Assembly: GCF_012641185.1 (NCBI RefSeq)
Contig: NZ_JAAXLK010000004.1
Span: forward strand, 79,655 to 143,654
Length of the DNA: 64,000 nucleotides
DNA from: Levilactobacillus tujiorum
GTDB taxonomy: Bacteria > Bacillota > Bacilli > Lactobacillales > Lactobacillaceae
Direction of reading: 5' to 3'
Shown here piece after piece: positions 35,133 through 45,272 of the stretch (within the stretch, counting starts at the first letter, position 1; every line of letters begins with the position of its first letter). Position numbers and translations under genes: made by a program. The notes below the pieces were generated by a model. The model saw only the letters and a list, made by a program, of their open reading frames with translations, was not told where the DNA came from and ran no database searches.

Positions 35133-35855
35133 ATGAAGATTTTAGCAATTGATACATCGAATCGTCCGCTCAGCGTTGCCGTTTTGGAGGACACGACGGT
35201 CTTAGCGGCAATTACGGTGACGGTTCATCAGAAACATGCAGAATACCTGTTACCAGAGATTGAACGGCTACTGGCGATGGCAGAGTTGAAACCGACCGAT
35301 CTGGAGCGCGTAGTGGTTGCCGCTGGGCCAGGATCTTACACCGGAATTCGGATTGCCGTAACGACGGCCAAGACGTTGGCCGCAACGTTGAATATCGACT
35401 TAGTGGCGGTCTCTAGTCTAGCCACGCTGGCCGCCAACGTGCCCGTTGAAGGGGCCTTGGTCGCACCGATTTTTGATGCCCGCAACCAAAACGTTTTTGC
35501 CGGGCTCTACCGAATCAAGGGTGGCCGTCCGACCGTAGAAATTGCCGATGCCCATACCGGTGTCGTTGATTTCTTAAAGGCCGTGGCCAAGTACGGCGAA
35601 CCCGTGTGGTTCCTAGGGGATGCCGGACATTTTAGCGATGTGATTGGAACGACGGTTTCAGCAGCGACGCCCGCAGTAAGCCCCTGGCTTAACCTGCCAC
35701 AAGTTGCGACGATCGGTCTACTCGGTCGCACGATGGAACCCGTGAGTGATGTTGATCGGTTCGTGCCAAACTATTTGCGTTTGACGCAAGCCGAAGCTGA
35801 ATGGCGTGCTAAGAACCCAGAAGAGGATACCGAATCGTATGTTGAAAAAATTTAA
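35133..35855 (+). CDS. tsaB: tRNA threonylcarbamoyladenosine synthesis protein TsaB
   Basis: 240 aa ASKHA-fold protein. MKILAIDTSNRPLSVAVLED, then EIERLLAMAELKPTDLERVVVAAGPGSYTGIRI (about residue 45-77). TsaB scaffolds TsaD during t6A37 synthesis on tRNA. ATG follows GAAGGGGAACCC. It overlaps rimI by 17 bases and tsaD follows, giving the classic tsaB-rimI-tsaD cluster. Confidence 0.95.
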   Translation: MKILAIDTSNRPLSVAVLEDTTVLAAITVTVHQKHAEYLLPEIERLLAMAELKPTDLERVVVAAGPGSYTGIRIAVTTAKTLAATLNIDLVAVSSLATLAANVPVEGALVAPIFDARNQNVFAGLYRIKGGRPTVEIADAHTGVVDFLKAVAKYGEPVWFLGDAGHFSDVIGTTVSAATPAVSPWLNLPQVATIGLLGRTMEPVSDVDRFVPNYLRLTQAEAEWRAKNPEEDTESYVEKI

Positions 35856-36459
35856 AAATTGGTATAAAAATGTGTTTGGTAGTCGACGGGAAGTTGTGCG
35901 TGAAGAGGCGATGGATGTAAAAAACCATCGCGTGGATATTCGCGACGTGACCTATTTTGTCGCCAAAGCACTGTTCACTGACATTCCAGAGATGATTGAG
36001 ATCGAACGGGCGGTCTACTCGGGTCAAGCTCCGTGGGACTCCACGGCTTTTGCGAATGAATTACGCCGGGAGAAGGACCGATTGTACCTGGTTATTCGGA
36101 AGAACGATAAGCTATTGGCGTTTATCGGCAGTACCTTTGACGAACGGAATCGAGATGCGCACATTACGAATATTGCCGTTTTGCCAGAGTACCAGAGCAA
36201 GGGCTTAGGCCGCTTCTTACTGGGCATTATGATTCGCAAGGCACGTAAGCTGAACTATAAGACGGTCAGCTTAGAGGTCCGGGTGTCTAATAAGAGTGCG
36301 CAGCGGCTATACCGGGACCTGCAATTTGAGCAGACGGGAATTAAGCGTGGGTACTACTTTGGTGACCACGAAGATGCTGCGGATATGGTGTTGTTCCTTA
36401 ATGAAAATGAGGACGAGGCCCAGGACGGTGTCGCCCCGCAAACGCGTGAACAGAACTAG
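35839..36459 (+). CDS. rimI: Ribosomal protein S18 alanine N-acetyltransferase-like GNAT
   Basis: 206 aa. A basic N-terminal extension (MLKKFKNWYKNVFGSRRE, about 50 residues) precedes a GNAT domain with the acetyl-CoA loop IAVLPEYQSKGLGRFLLG (about residue 113) and LEVRVSNKSAQRLYRDLQF. The C-terminal RimI signature supports the name; the actual substrate in lactobacilli is untested. ATG 35839 lies inside the end of tsaB. Confidence 0.9.
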   Translation: MLKKFKNWYKNVFGSRREVVREEAMDVKNHRVDIRDVTYFVAKALFTDIPEMIEIERAVYSGQAPWDSTAFANELRREKDRLYLVIRKNDKLLAFIGSTFDERNRDAHITNIAVLPEYQSKGLGRFLLGIMIRKARKLNYKTVSLEVRVSNKSAQRLYRDLQFEQTGIKRGYYFGDHEDAADMVLFLNENEDEAQDGVAPQTREQN

Positions 36460-36466
36460 GACAATT

Positions 36467-36497
36467 GGCGGGCTGGCACCGAGCCACCCGCTTTTTA
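36467..36497 (+). terminator. Intrinsic terminator between rimI and tsaD
   Basis: GCGGGCTGGC, ACCGA, GCCACCCGC, TTTTT. It implies partial separation of tsaD from tsaB-rimI. Confidence 0.8.
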
Positions 36498-36549
36498 CGT
36501 GTTTTGAGGGTAGTAGCGGCGAAAAGGCAGCGCGGATTAAATAAGAGGA

Positions 36550-37593
36550 GTGAGTCCAACGGAAAAGCGAAATTTGATTTTAGCATTTGAATCGAGTTGT
36601 GATGAGACGAGTGTGGCCGTTATCGAGGATGGTCACAAGATTCTGTCAAACATTGTGGCGACGCAAATCAAGAGCCATCAGCGCTTCGGTGGCGTGGTTC
36701 CCGAAGTAGCCAGCCGTCATCACATTGAAGAAGTGACGCTGTGCATTAAGGATGCTTTGGCAGAGGCCCAGGTCGGTTACGAAGATCTGGACGCTGTGGC
36801 GGTTACGTATGGTCCAGGCTTAGTTGGGGCATTATTGATCGGCGTAACGGCGGCGAAAACCGTGGCCTTTGCGCACAACTTGCCGCTGATTCCCGTTAAT
36901 CACATGGCGGGACACATCTATGCAGCTCGCTATGTGGAGCCAATTGAGTTTCCAGCATTGGCGTTATTGGTTTCTGGTGGGCACACAGAATTGGTTTACA
37001 TGCCAGCAGAAAATCAATTTGAAATCATCGGAGAGACGCGCGACGATGCTGCCGGTGAGGCTTACGATAAGGTTGGCCGGGTGATGGGCGTTAATTATCC
37101 TGCCGGTAAGACGGTCGACGAGTGGGCGCATCAGGGGAAAGATACGTTTGATTTTCCCCGGGCGATGGAAAAGGACGACAACTTTGATTTCAGTTTTAGT
37201 GGTCTAAAGAGTGCCTTCATCAACACGACCCACCACGCGGATCAGATCGGCGAGACACTGAGTAAACAAGACTTAGCAGCTAGTTTCCAACAAGCAGTCG
37301 TCGATGTGCTGGCTGAAAAGACGCAGCGGGCTTTAGCGGATTATCCTGTGCACCAGCTCATTTTGGCTGGAGGGGTCGCAGCAAACCAGGGATTGCGTGA
37401 ACGGTTAGAACGGGATCTCAGCAATAATCCAACGACACATCTGGTTAAGGCGCCTTTGAAGTTATGCGGGGACAACGCCGCCATGATCGGCGCATTCGCT
37501 TACGTCGCGTATCAACACGGTGTCTTTGCGGATGCAACCTTGAATGCCGATCCTAGTCTGGAATTTGACTGGGCGGCGGATTCTGCTAAATAA
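36550..37593 (+). CDS. tsaD: tRNA N6-threonylcarbamoyltransferase TsaD
   Basis: 347 aa ASKHA protein. [16 protein letters not shown] (about residue 14), the metal-binding HHIEE and HMAGH motifs (about residues 56 and 118), [12 protein letters not shown] and [15 protein letters not shown] are all typical. It catalyses t6A37 formation. The start is uncertain: GTG 36550 overlaps the AAGAGGAG ribosome site; TTG 36574 is an alternative but would remove part of the first strand. Confidence 0.95.
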   Translation: MSPTEKRNLILAFESSCDETSVAVIEDGHKILSNIVATQIKSHQRFGGVVPEVASRHHIEEVTLCIKDALAEAQVGYEDLDAVAVTYGPGLVGALLIGVTAAKTVAFAHNLPLIPVNHMAGHIYAARYVEPIEFPALALLVSGGHTELVYMPAENQFEIIGETRDDAAGEAYDKVGRVMGVNYPAGKTVDEWAHQGKDTFDFPRAMEKDDNFDFSFSGLKSAFINTTHHADQIGETLSKQDLAASFQQAVVDVLAEKTQRALADYPVHQLILAGGVAANQGLRERLERDLSNNPTTHLVKAPLKLCGDNAAMIGAFAYVAYQHGVFADATLNADPSLEFDWAADSAK

Positions 37594-37604
37594 ATCTTAT
37601 GTAT

Positions 37605-37656
37605 GAAATAAGCTGGTTCCATTCCGATTATCGGAATGAAACCAGCTTTATTTTGG
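37605..37656. terminator. Bidirectional terminator after tsaD
   Basis: AAATAAGCTGGTTCCATTCC paired with GGAATGAAACCAGCTTTATTT; serves tsaD and the leftward small-protein gene. Confidence 0.92.
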
Positions 37657-37670
37657 TGTGAAAAATAGTA

Positions 37671-37934
37671 TTAGCGATTGCTTTTCAAGTATCTGATACC
37701 GTGAATAACCGACTCTACCAGAAACAGAATAAACACGGCAACTAAATAAATCAGGCCTAAAAACTCAACCGAAATCGTCAGGATGGAGTCTGGAAAGAAA
37801 ACTAGGATTAGTTGTAATGTTATGACGGCTCCCGATCCAAAAGACAGTACTCTAAAACATTTGGAATAATTTTTGAATAACGCATTGGTTTTTGCGTAGC
37901 TTTTTTGATATTCACGCTTAATTAGTACAAACAT
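37671..37934 (-). CDS. Small membrane protein of unknown function
   Basis: 87 aa. A basic N-terminal segment (MFVLIKREYQKSYAKTNALFKNYSK) precedes two hydrophobic helices (about residues 33-52 and 58-78) and a short basic tail. I recognise no family. ATG 37934 has GGGGAGG nine bases upstream, a strong ribosome site. The coding sequence is clearly more AT-rich than its neighbours, which hints at acquisition, but no mobility gene adjoins it. It lies downstream of the ABC-F gene on the same strand, 78 bp away. Confidence 0.7.
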   Translation of the reverse strand: MFVLIKREYQKSYAKTNALFKNYSKCFRVLSFGSGAVITLQLILVFFPDSILTISVEFLGLIYLVAVFILFLVESVIHGIRYLKSNR

Positions 37935-38012
37935 AAAGCGATTCCTCCCCAAGAATCATTGCTGTCGTGGATTTATGCTAGCCATAAATCCGTTGACACT
38001 AGCTACTGCAAG

Positions 38013-39965
38013 TTAATCTGCAAAGTCCTCTAATTCCAAACTCTTCTCCGTCCAGGAATCTTCAGTCTCACTGAGTTCAGTGGTGACGGCGGTAAGCTGT
38101 TCTTGAAGATCAGCTAGCTTACCAGCATCGTTGAAGTTTTCTTCCTTGCTCATTTCGGTTTCGACCGCGGTCTTTTGCTTTTCCAATTCGCCCATCTGCT
38201 CTTCCAGCGCCGCGACTTGCCGACTGAGCTTACGTTTAGCCTTGGCCTGATCTTTTTGTGCTTGGTAATCGACCTGCGTTTGCTTAGGCGCAGCTACGGT
38301 AGGATGTTCGGCTTCAGCCTCCGCCGCCTCTTTAGCAGCGTAGGCATCTTGCTCGGCCTTCTTAGCCACATAGTAATCGTAGTTTCCTAGGTAGCGGGTG
38401 GTGCCTTCGGGACTGAGCTCGACGACCTGTGTAGCGACCTGGTTGATGAAGTACCGGTCATGAGAAACGAAGAGAATGGTGCCATCAAATTCGTTAAGGG
38501 CGGTCTCTAGGACTTCCCGACTATCAATATCCAAGTGGTTGGTCGGTTCGTCAAGCATTAGGAAATTGTCGTGTTGCATGGCGAGCTTCGTCAGTAGCAG
38601 ACGCGCCCGTTCGCCACCACTCAGGCTGTGCACACTCTTGTCGACATCGGTGCCAGTAAAGAGAAAGCTACCTAGAATCGAGCGGATATCGCCTTCTGGT
38701 GTAGTGGGGTGATCGTCCCACAGTTCATGCAGGACCGTCTTCTTATCGTGTAAGGTGGCCTGATCCTGGTCGTAGTAACCGGTGTCAACGCCAGTGCCAA
38801 AGATAATCTGGCCTTGGATCGCAGGAATCCGACCCAGGATGGTCTTGAGCAAGGTTGACTTGCCAATTCCGTTGGGGCCGACGATAGCGACGGCTTGATG
38901 TTTCTTGATGTCGAGATTGACGGGCGCTGCCAAGATCTGTTGGTCGTAGCCAACGGCACCGTTAACGACGTCCAAGACGACATTTCCACTTTGGCGTTTA
39001 GGACGGAAGCTAAAGCGGGCGGCCTTCTCATCGCCTTCGGGTCGGTCCATGCGGTCCATCTTTTCCAGTTGTTTCCGCCGGGCCTGAGCCCGCTTGGTAG
39101 TGGAGGCGCGGACGATATTCTTATTAACGAAGTCTTCCAACTTGCTAATTTCAGCCTGTTGCTTGTCATATTCCTTCCAGGCTAAACGGAGCCGTTCCGC
39201 CTTGGCCGCGATGTAGTGCGAATAATTGCCAGGGTAATGATCCAGCCCACCGTGTGCCATATCGTAGACATCATTAACCACGTGATCGAGGAAGTACCGG
39301 TCATGGGAAACGACGAGAATGGCGCCAGGATAACCTTGTAGATAGCTTTCCAGCCAGGTCAGCGTTTCGACGTCCAAGTGGTTGGTCGGTTCGTCCAAGA
39401 TTAGTAAATCGGGACGCTCCAACAGTAGTTTGGCTAGGGCGAGCTGTGTCCGTTGCCCGCCGGAGAGTTCGTTGATCGGCTTATCATAGTAGTCTTCGTC
39501 AAATTCAAATCCGTGCAGAACGCCACGAATTTCGGCTTGATAGCCGTAACCATTTTGATCGCTGAAGTCTTGTTGTAACTGATCATAACTGGCGCTGATC
39601 TGGTCAAATTGGGTTTGATCAGCGATAATGGCGGGATCACTCATTTTTTCTTCGAGCGCGTGCATGCGTTTTTCCATGGCAATCAGTTTAGCGAAGACAC
39701 TAAGCATTTCGTTCCAAACTGTTTTAGTAGATGCCAGGCCGGCATTCTGGGCTTGGTAACCCAGTGTCAGGCCTCTTTTAGTGGTGATTTGGCCAACATC
39801 TGGGGTGGTTTCACCGGCAATCATTTTTAATAGGGTGGATTTACCCGCACCGTTGCGGCCGACAAGTGCCACGCGGCCGTGTTCGGGCACGTCCATACTG
39901 ACATTTTCAAATAGGACGCTGGCGCCGAATCGCCGGGTAACTTGTTGGACTTGTAAGAGAATCAC
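38013..39965 (-). CDS. ABC-F family ATP-binding protein (YdiF/Uup type)
   Basis: 650 aa with two ABC domains (Walker A LVGRNGAGKSTLL about residue 34 and [13 protein letters not shown] about residue 355; signatures LSGGQRTQLALAKLLLERPDLLILDEPTNHLD and LSGGERARLLLTKL), the ABC-F linker between them and a C-terminal coiled coil (about residues 545-650). No membrane domain, so it acts on ribosomes rather than transport. Start: GTG 39965; TTG 39971 is possible. The pairing with divergent rex is conserved in Bacillus and Lactobacillus. Confidence 0.93.
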   Translation of the reverse strand: MILLQVQQVTRRFGASVLFENVSMDVPEHGRVALVGRNGAGKSTLLKMIAGETTPDVGQITTKRGLTLGYQAQNAGLASTKTVWNEMLSVFAKLIAMEKRMHALEEKMSDPAIIADQTQFDQISASYDQLQQDFSDQNGYGYQAEIRGVLHGFEFDEDYYDKPINELSGGQRTQLALAKLLLERPDLLILDEPTNHLDVETLTWLESYLQGYPGAILVVSHDRYFLDHVVNDVYDMAHGGLDHYPGNYSHYIAAKAERLRLAWKEYDKQQAEISKLEDFVNKNIVRASTTKRAQARRKQLEKMDRMDRPEGDEKAARFSFRPKRQSGNVVLDVVNGAVGYDQQILAAPVNLDIKKHQAVAIVGPNGIGKSTLLKTILGRIPAIQGQIIFGTGVDTGYYDQDQATLHDKKTVLHELWDDHPTTPEGDIRSILGSFLFTGTDVDKSVHSLSGGERARLLLTKLAMQHDNFLMLDEPTNHLDIDSREVLETALNEFDGTILFVSHDRYFINQVATQVVELSPEGTTRYLGNYDYYVAKKAEQDAYAAKEAAEAEAEHPTVAAPKQTQVDYQAQKDQAKAKRKLSRQVAALEEQMGELEKQKTAVETEMSKEENFNDAGKLADLQEQLTAVTTELSETEDSWTEKSLELEDFAD

Positions 39966-40050
39966 GGTCAACCGACCTCCTTTAAAGGGATTATTTTCAT
40001 TAATTTAGTGACTGCTGCCACGATAATGGTTCAGCCAATATGATGGCTAG

Positions 40051-40661
40051 TTACGGGTTGAAAGCTCCAAAATTCCGGTCGTGTCTGTCCTAGCAACAGT
40101 AGTGAAGCAAAAAGTAGGCAACGTGGTAGTCACTTCGCCTTACCGGTCGGCAGATATGGGCTGGAACGGTGCGAACGCAACTTGAAGCCTCGAAAGTGCT
40201 GAGTCTTCAAGCTTGGTTTTCTACTAAGCCAGCAAGAAGTTCACTCACTGACTAAGTAGAACGACGCGCCTGAGCCCATATCTGCCGACCTCACGGCTAA
40301 CACAGAGGTTAATAACGGTCACAGTCGTTAGCAACCGAATTGAAAACGCTAAGTAACCACGCTTTCTCAACTATTGTCGTGGTAGAACACAATCAGAGCC
40401 GGAGGAGGCCAGGGATGGAACCAGCCGTGAAAGTGGTGTTAGCTGGTGACTCTTCATCCAGCTTTACAGCACGGGCGACTTTGAAGACACGTGTTCTTCG
40501 TGGCTTCAAATCGAGCGAGAAGACTGGTGGTCTTCCAGGCTGAAGCGTCCCCACAGCAGGTGGAATCCCTGGCAGCCGGAGTGCGGCCAATTTATATCAA
40601 TTATTGACCTGATTTCTTATTAATATTGGGACAAGATAGGTGTTTATCTTTCAACCCTTAG
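40051..40661 (+). repeat. Structured intergenic element, copy D (type II, forward)
   Basis: About 610 bp between the divergent ABC-F and rex genes. Termini: TTACGGGTTGAAAG (left) and CTTTCAACCCTTAG (right). Domain 1 is closed by an 18-bp perfect stem (40145-40162 with 40273-40290) and holds CTTGAAG/CTTCAAG and TTCTACT/AGTAGAA hairpins. Domain 2 (40396-40590) has basal GCCAGGGAT/ATCCCTGGC plus TTAGCTGG/CCAGCTTTA, TTTGAAG/CTTCAAA and GAAGAC/GTCTTC. Direct repeats AGCCGGAG flank domain 2. Sequence is diverged from type I but the architecture is the same. Confidence 0.85.
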
Positions 40662-40769
40662 TAACCAATCGTGAAGCCATTGAATGGGCCACATATAGCC
40701 TCTATTTTAGCATATTCTCCGATTAGACCGAAATAAGCGAATAAATAGTGAAAAAAACTTGCAAATTCT

Positions 40770-40797
40770 TTCACAAGATGAACGGGTATGCTATAAT
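40770..40797 (+). promoter_or_regulatory. rex promoter with Rex-like half sites
   Basis: TTCACA (40770-40775), 16 bases, TATAAT (40792-40797). TTTCACAA overlaps the -35 and ATTTCACAAT follows near 40813; both resemble Rex operator halves (TTGTGAAA/TTTCACAA), suggesting autoregulation. Confidence 0.65.
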
Positions 40798-40893
40798 CTA
40801 TAAGAAAGTTGATTTCACAATCCAGATAATTATTTAATAAATAGGCTACCGCTTGTGAATAGTAGTCAGTTTCTTTGATTAGGAGGTCTCGTT

Positions 40894-41532
40894 TTGACAG
40901 AACAAAAAATTCCCCGGGCGACAGCTAAACGGTTGCCCATTTATTATCGCTATCTCAATATTTTGCTAGACGCAGATAAGACCCGGGTCTCTTCGACCGA
41001 ATTATCCGAAGCCGTTAAGGTGGATTCCGCAACGATTCGTCGGGACTTCTCGTATTTTGGTGCCCTTGGTAAGCGGGGGTATGGGTATGACGTTGAAAGC
41101 TTGATTAAATTCTTTAAGAAGATTTTGAATCAAGATCGTTTGACCAGTGTGGCACTGATTGGTGTCGGGAACTTGGGCCACGCCCTGTTAAACTTTAATT
41201 TCCATCAGGATAGTAATGTCCGGATTAGCGCTGCTTTTGACGTGAAGCAAGAGATTGCCAACACCATTCAAAGTGGCGTTCCCATCTATCCGATGACGGA
41301 TTTACGGACGCAACTAGAGGAACAACAAATTGAAGTGGCCATTTTGACGGTCCCTTCACAAGTGGCACAAGAGGTAACCGATGAAGCCGTGTCTGGCGGT
41401 GTCAAAGGAATCCTGAACTTTACGCCGCTCCGGATCACAGTTCCTAAGAATGTGCGCGTACAGAACGTTGATTTGACTAACGAGCTGCAAACGCTGATTT
41501 ACTTCTTGGAACATTACAACAACCTAAATTAA
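40894..41532 (+). CDS. rex: Redox-sensing transcriptional repressor Rex
   Basis: 212 aa. N-terminal winged helix ([37 protein letters not shown], about residues 30-66) and C-terminal Rossmann NADH-binding domain ([12 protein letters not shown], about residue 88) are complete. Rex senses NADH/NAD+ and represses fermentation and respiration genes. TTG start at 40894 with AGGAGGTCTCGTT upstream. It is divergent from the ABC-F gene with repeat copy D between. Confidence 0.96.
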   Translation: MTEQKIPRATAKRLPIYYRYLNILLDADKTRVSSTELSEAVKVDSATIRRDFSYFGALGKRGYGYDVESLIKFFKKILNQDRLTSVALIGVGNLGHALLNFNFHQDSNVRISAAFDVKQEIANTIQSGVPIYPMTDLRTQLEEQQIEVAILTVPSQVAQEVTDEAVSGGVKGILNFTPLRITVPKNVRVQNVDLTNELQTLIYFLEHYNNLN

Positions 41533-41539
41533 TTTGGTG

Positions 41540-41570
41540 AAAAGTCGGGACACTGTCTCGGCTTTTTTTA
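41540..41570 (+). terminator. Intrinsic terminator of rex
   Basis: AAAGTCGGGACA, CTG, TCTCGGCTTT, then a T run. Confidence 0.85.
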
Positions 41571-41741
41571 TCGAATTTTTGACGGAGACGGGTGCCAATG
41601 GTGTTCACTATCCCGAGATTGAGAAGACGCGGTAGAAGGAACGCTGGTATCGGTTTCAACCGGAGATCGTTGCAAATCCAGTGCTATGCCTATTGTGAAG
41701 CCATGAGGAGTAGGGGGCCCGGAATTTGTTTGTCAAATTCC

Positions 41742-41770
41742 TTGATTTTTATATGGAAAAACCATATATT
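41742..41770 (+). promoter_or_regulatory. groESL promoter
   Basis: TTGATT (41742-41747), 17 bases, TATATT (41765-41770), immediately before the CIRCE operator. The 170 bp between the rex terminator and this promoter show nothing else. Confidence 0.75.
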
Positions 41771-41782
41771 AGATATTGTTGA

Positions 41783-41809
41783 TTAGCACTTATGTTAGCC
41801 AAGTGCTAA
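41783..41809. promoter_or_regulatory. CIRCE operator (HrcA site)
   Basis: Perfect TTAGCACTT, 9-base spacer, AAGTGCTAA. It predicts HrcA repression of groESL and heat induction. Confidence 0.95.
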
Positions 41810-41844
41810 CAGTGCTAAAAAGTAAGTTCATTGGAGGGATTCAA

Positions 41845-42129
41845 GTGTTAAAACCATTAGGAGACCGCGTCATTTTGGATCAACCAGAAGAAGAAGAAAC
41901 CACGGTTGGCGGCATTGTGCTCGCAAGTAACGCTCAAGAAAAGCCACAAACGGCAAACGTCGTAGCTGTCGGTGATGGCCGTGTGTTAGACAATGGCGAA
42001 AAGGTAGCCCCAACTGTTAAGGTTGGCGATAAGGTATTGTTCGACAAGTACGCTGGTACGGAAGTTAAGTACCAAGACACGACTTACCTTGTTTTACACG
42101 AAAAGGACTTAGTCGCTGTCGTTGACTAA
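41845..42129 (+). CDS. groS: Co-chaperonin GroES
   Basis: 94 aa, full length: [35 protein letters not shown] with the mobile loop, ending KDLVAVVD. It caps the GroEL chamber. GTG 41845 follows TTGGAGGGATTCAA; the frame open upstream crosses the CIRCE element and is not coding. It forms an operon with groL, 68 bp downstream. Confidence 0.97.
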   Translation: MLKPLGDRVILDQPEEEETTVGGIVLASNAQEKPQTANVVAVGDGRVLDNGEKVAPTVKVGDKVLFDKYAGTEVKYQDTTYLVLHEKDLVAVVD

Positions 42130-42188
42130 TCTTTTTCCTCACTTAAGATGACTATCCAAGATCATTCAAAAAATTTAGTATGAGGTGA

Positions 42189-43820
<1,632 letters not shown>

Positions 43821-43854
43821 AAATTTAAGCACTAGTCAGCTAGTGTGATTGAAA

Positions 43855-43887
43855 GAAGCCAACCGATTATTTCGGCTGGCTTTTTTG
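43855..43887 (+). terminator. Intrinsic terminator of groESL
   Basis: AAGCCAACCGA, TTATT, TCGGCTGGCTT, T run. Confidence 0.92.
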
Positions 43888-43904
43888 CGTGTGTTAGGGA
43901 GTTT

Positions 43905-44735
43905 TCATCGTGGGGAGAGGAGATCGTCCAGGGTGGTATAGATGGGCGTAAATGGGTGTAAGTCCCCGCGAGCAATCTGATTGCCGAGTTTATCGATAAA
44001 GGATTCGATGGGTTCATCTCCCTTAATATCTTGAAAATCGCCGAAGCCATACTGCCACCATTGCAAGTCGAGGAGCTGTGCGATGATGGTCTCCGGAAAG
44101 CGGTATTTGATGATGTGGGCGGGTACACCGCCAACCACGGCGTAAGCGGGGACGTCTTTGGTGACTAAAGCGCCGCCGGCAATGACAGCCCCGTCTCCCA
44201 CGGTCACGCCAGTGGGGACAAAATGCACGTCCTGACCAATCCAGACGTCATTGCCGATAATGAGTGGACCGCCATTGGCAACGGGGTTAGGTACGTATTC
44301 AAAGTGGTTCTGCGACGTCGCAAGATAATCGTTGAAAGCGTCTGGCCGGTGGCTGTAGGTTATCATGGAAGTCGTAAAGCGATCGGTCGGGTGACTCCCC
44401 TGCATACGACTAACGTTACTGGCGATCGAAGAGTACCGGCCGACGATGGAGTTAACGGGCAACGCACTGTTAGACGAGCTGAAGGCGCCCATGGAGAAGA
44501 ACTGGTGACCCGCAAGAAAAATGCTGTATGCCTCTGCGCGAAACGTTAGCGGAAATTGAATGGTTTCACCCACGCGGAGCCGGGATTTTCCATGACTGCG
44601 GGCGGCTGTGTAGAGGTGACGCGCCGCCAGCGTTGCGATGAGTTCTTTAGTTACGGGAAGACGCCTGCGCTGATGCGAGTGGGTGGCTATCAGATTGTCT
44701 TGATAGTAGGTATTACCATTAATAATCATCGGCAT
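43905..44735 (-). CDS. Hexapeptide-repeat acyltransferase (CatB/Vat-like)
   Basis: 276 aa. After an N-terminal extension (about 60 residues) the left-handed beta-helix begins; [27 protein letters not shown] (about residue 94) and [53 protein letters not shown] (about residue 152 on) are the xenobiotic-acetyltransferase-type signature with the catalytic His. It could acetylate sugars or antibiotics; substrate unknown. ATG 44735 (MPMIINGN) follows AAAGGATGTGG. Confidence 0.85.
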   Translation of the reverse strand: MPMIINGNTYYQDNLIATHSHQRRRLPVTKELIATLAARHLYTAARSHGKSRLRVGETIQFPLTFRAEAYSIFLAGHQFFSMGAFSSSNSALPVNSIVGRYSSIASNVSRMQGSHPTDRFTTSMITYSHRPDAFNDYLATSQNHFEYVPNPVANGGPLIIGNDVWIGQDVHFVPTGVTVGDGAVIAGGALVTKDVPAYAVVGGVPAHIIKYRFPETIIAQLLDLQWWQYGFGDFQDIKGDEPIESFIDKLGNQIARGDLHPFTPIYTTLDDLLSPR

Positions 44736-44933
44736 AACTGCCACATCCTTTGATTTGGTTAATGCTATTGTACATTAAGGGGCGACTGAGGGGCTGCAAT
44801 TAGGTTTCTACTTCTGCAAGCGAATGGATTACGGGGGCTCGTAAAGCAACGTTGACAGGGAGATACGGCGATGGTTAAGTGATTAACCAAAGACTTTTCG
44901 CGCTGTACGAGGGTGAGCAATGAGCAGCTGATA

Positions 44934-45020
44934 CTGCCTTACCGTTGGTCGAAAACGCTGTGAGGAGAACGATTCGCGCCTTGGCGGGGGTACCAGCCGT
45001 GCTTTGAGCCGAAAGCTACG
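44934..45020 (+). repeat. Degenerate remnant of the structured element (copy H)
   Basis: TGCCTTACCGTT, ACGCTGTGAGGAGAACG and GCTTTGAGCCGAAAG occur in the order and roughly the spacing of type I domain 1, but the closing stem and the second domain are gone. It lies in the 537-bp gap between the acyltransferase gene and the KimA gene. Confidence 0.5.
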
Positions 45021-45221
45021 ATAAATTGTGAGGCTGAACGCTGAACGGGTAAACCGCCTTCTTTGGCCATATGATGGGAATTGGTAAGGTGCAACTAAAT
45101 TGGCCGACCACATCATTTGCAGTTTTCTTAGTTGCTAAGCTGAACAAGAGTGGTATTGTGGAGCTAGTTGTAGTAGAATTACGTTTGCGTTTGAAATTGA
45201 AACGAATAATTAAGACTTTTA

Positions 45222-45245
45222 GACGGGTGGAAACCCGTTTTCATT
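45222..45245 (+). promoter_or_regulatory. Terminator-like hairpin in the KimA leader
   Basis: ACGGGT, GGAA loop, ACCCGT, then TTTTC, 28 bp before the start codon. It may attenuate transcription. I see no ydaO-type c-di-AMP riboswitch consensus in the leader. Confidence 0.5.
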
Positions 45246-45272
45246 ATTTATGGAGATAAGGAGTAAGTAGTC

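Noticed and set aside
41776..41844. N-terminal extension of groES from 41776
   Set aside because: It would cover the CIRCE operator; GTG 41845 gives the family N terminus.
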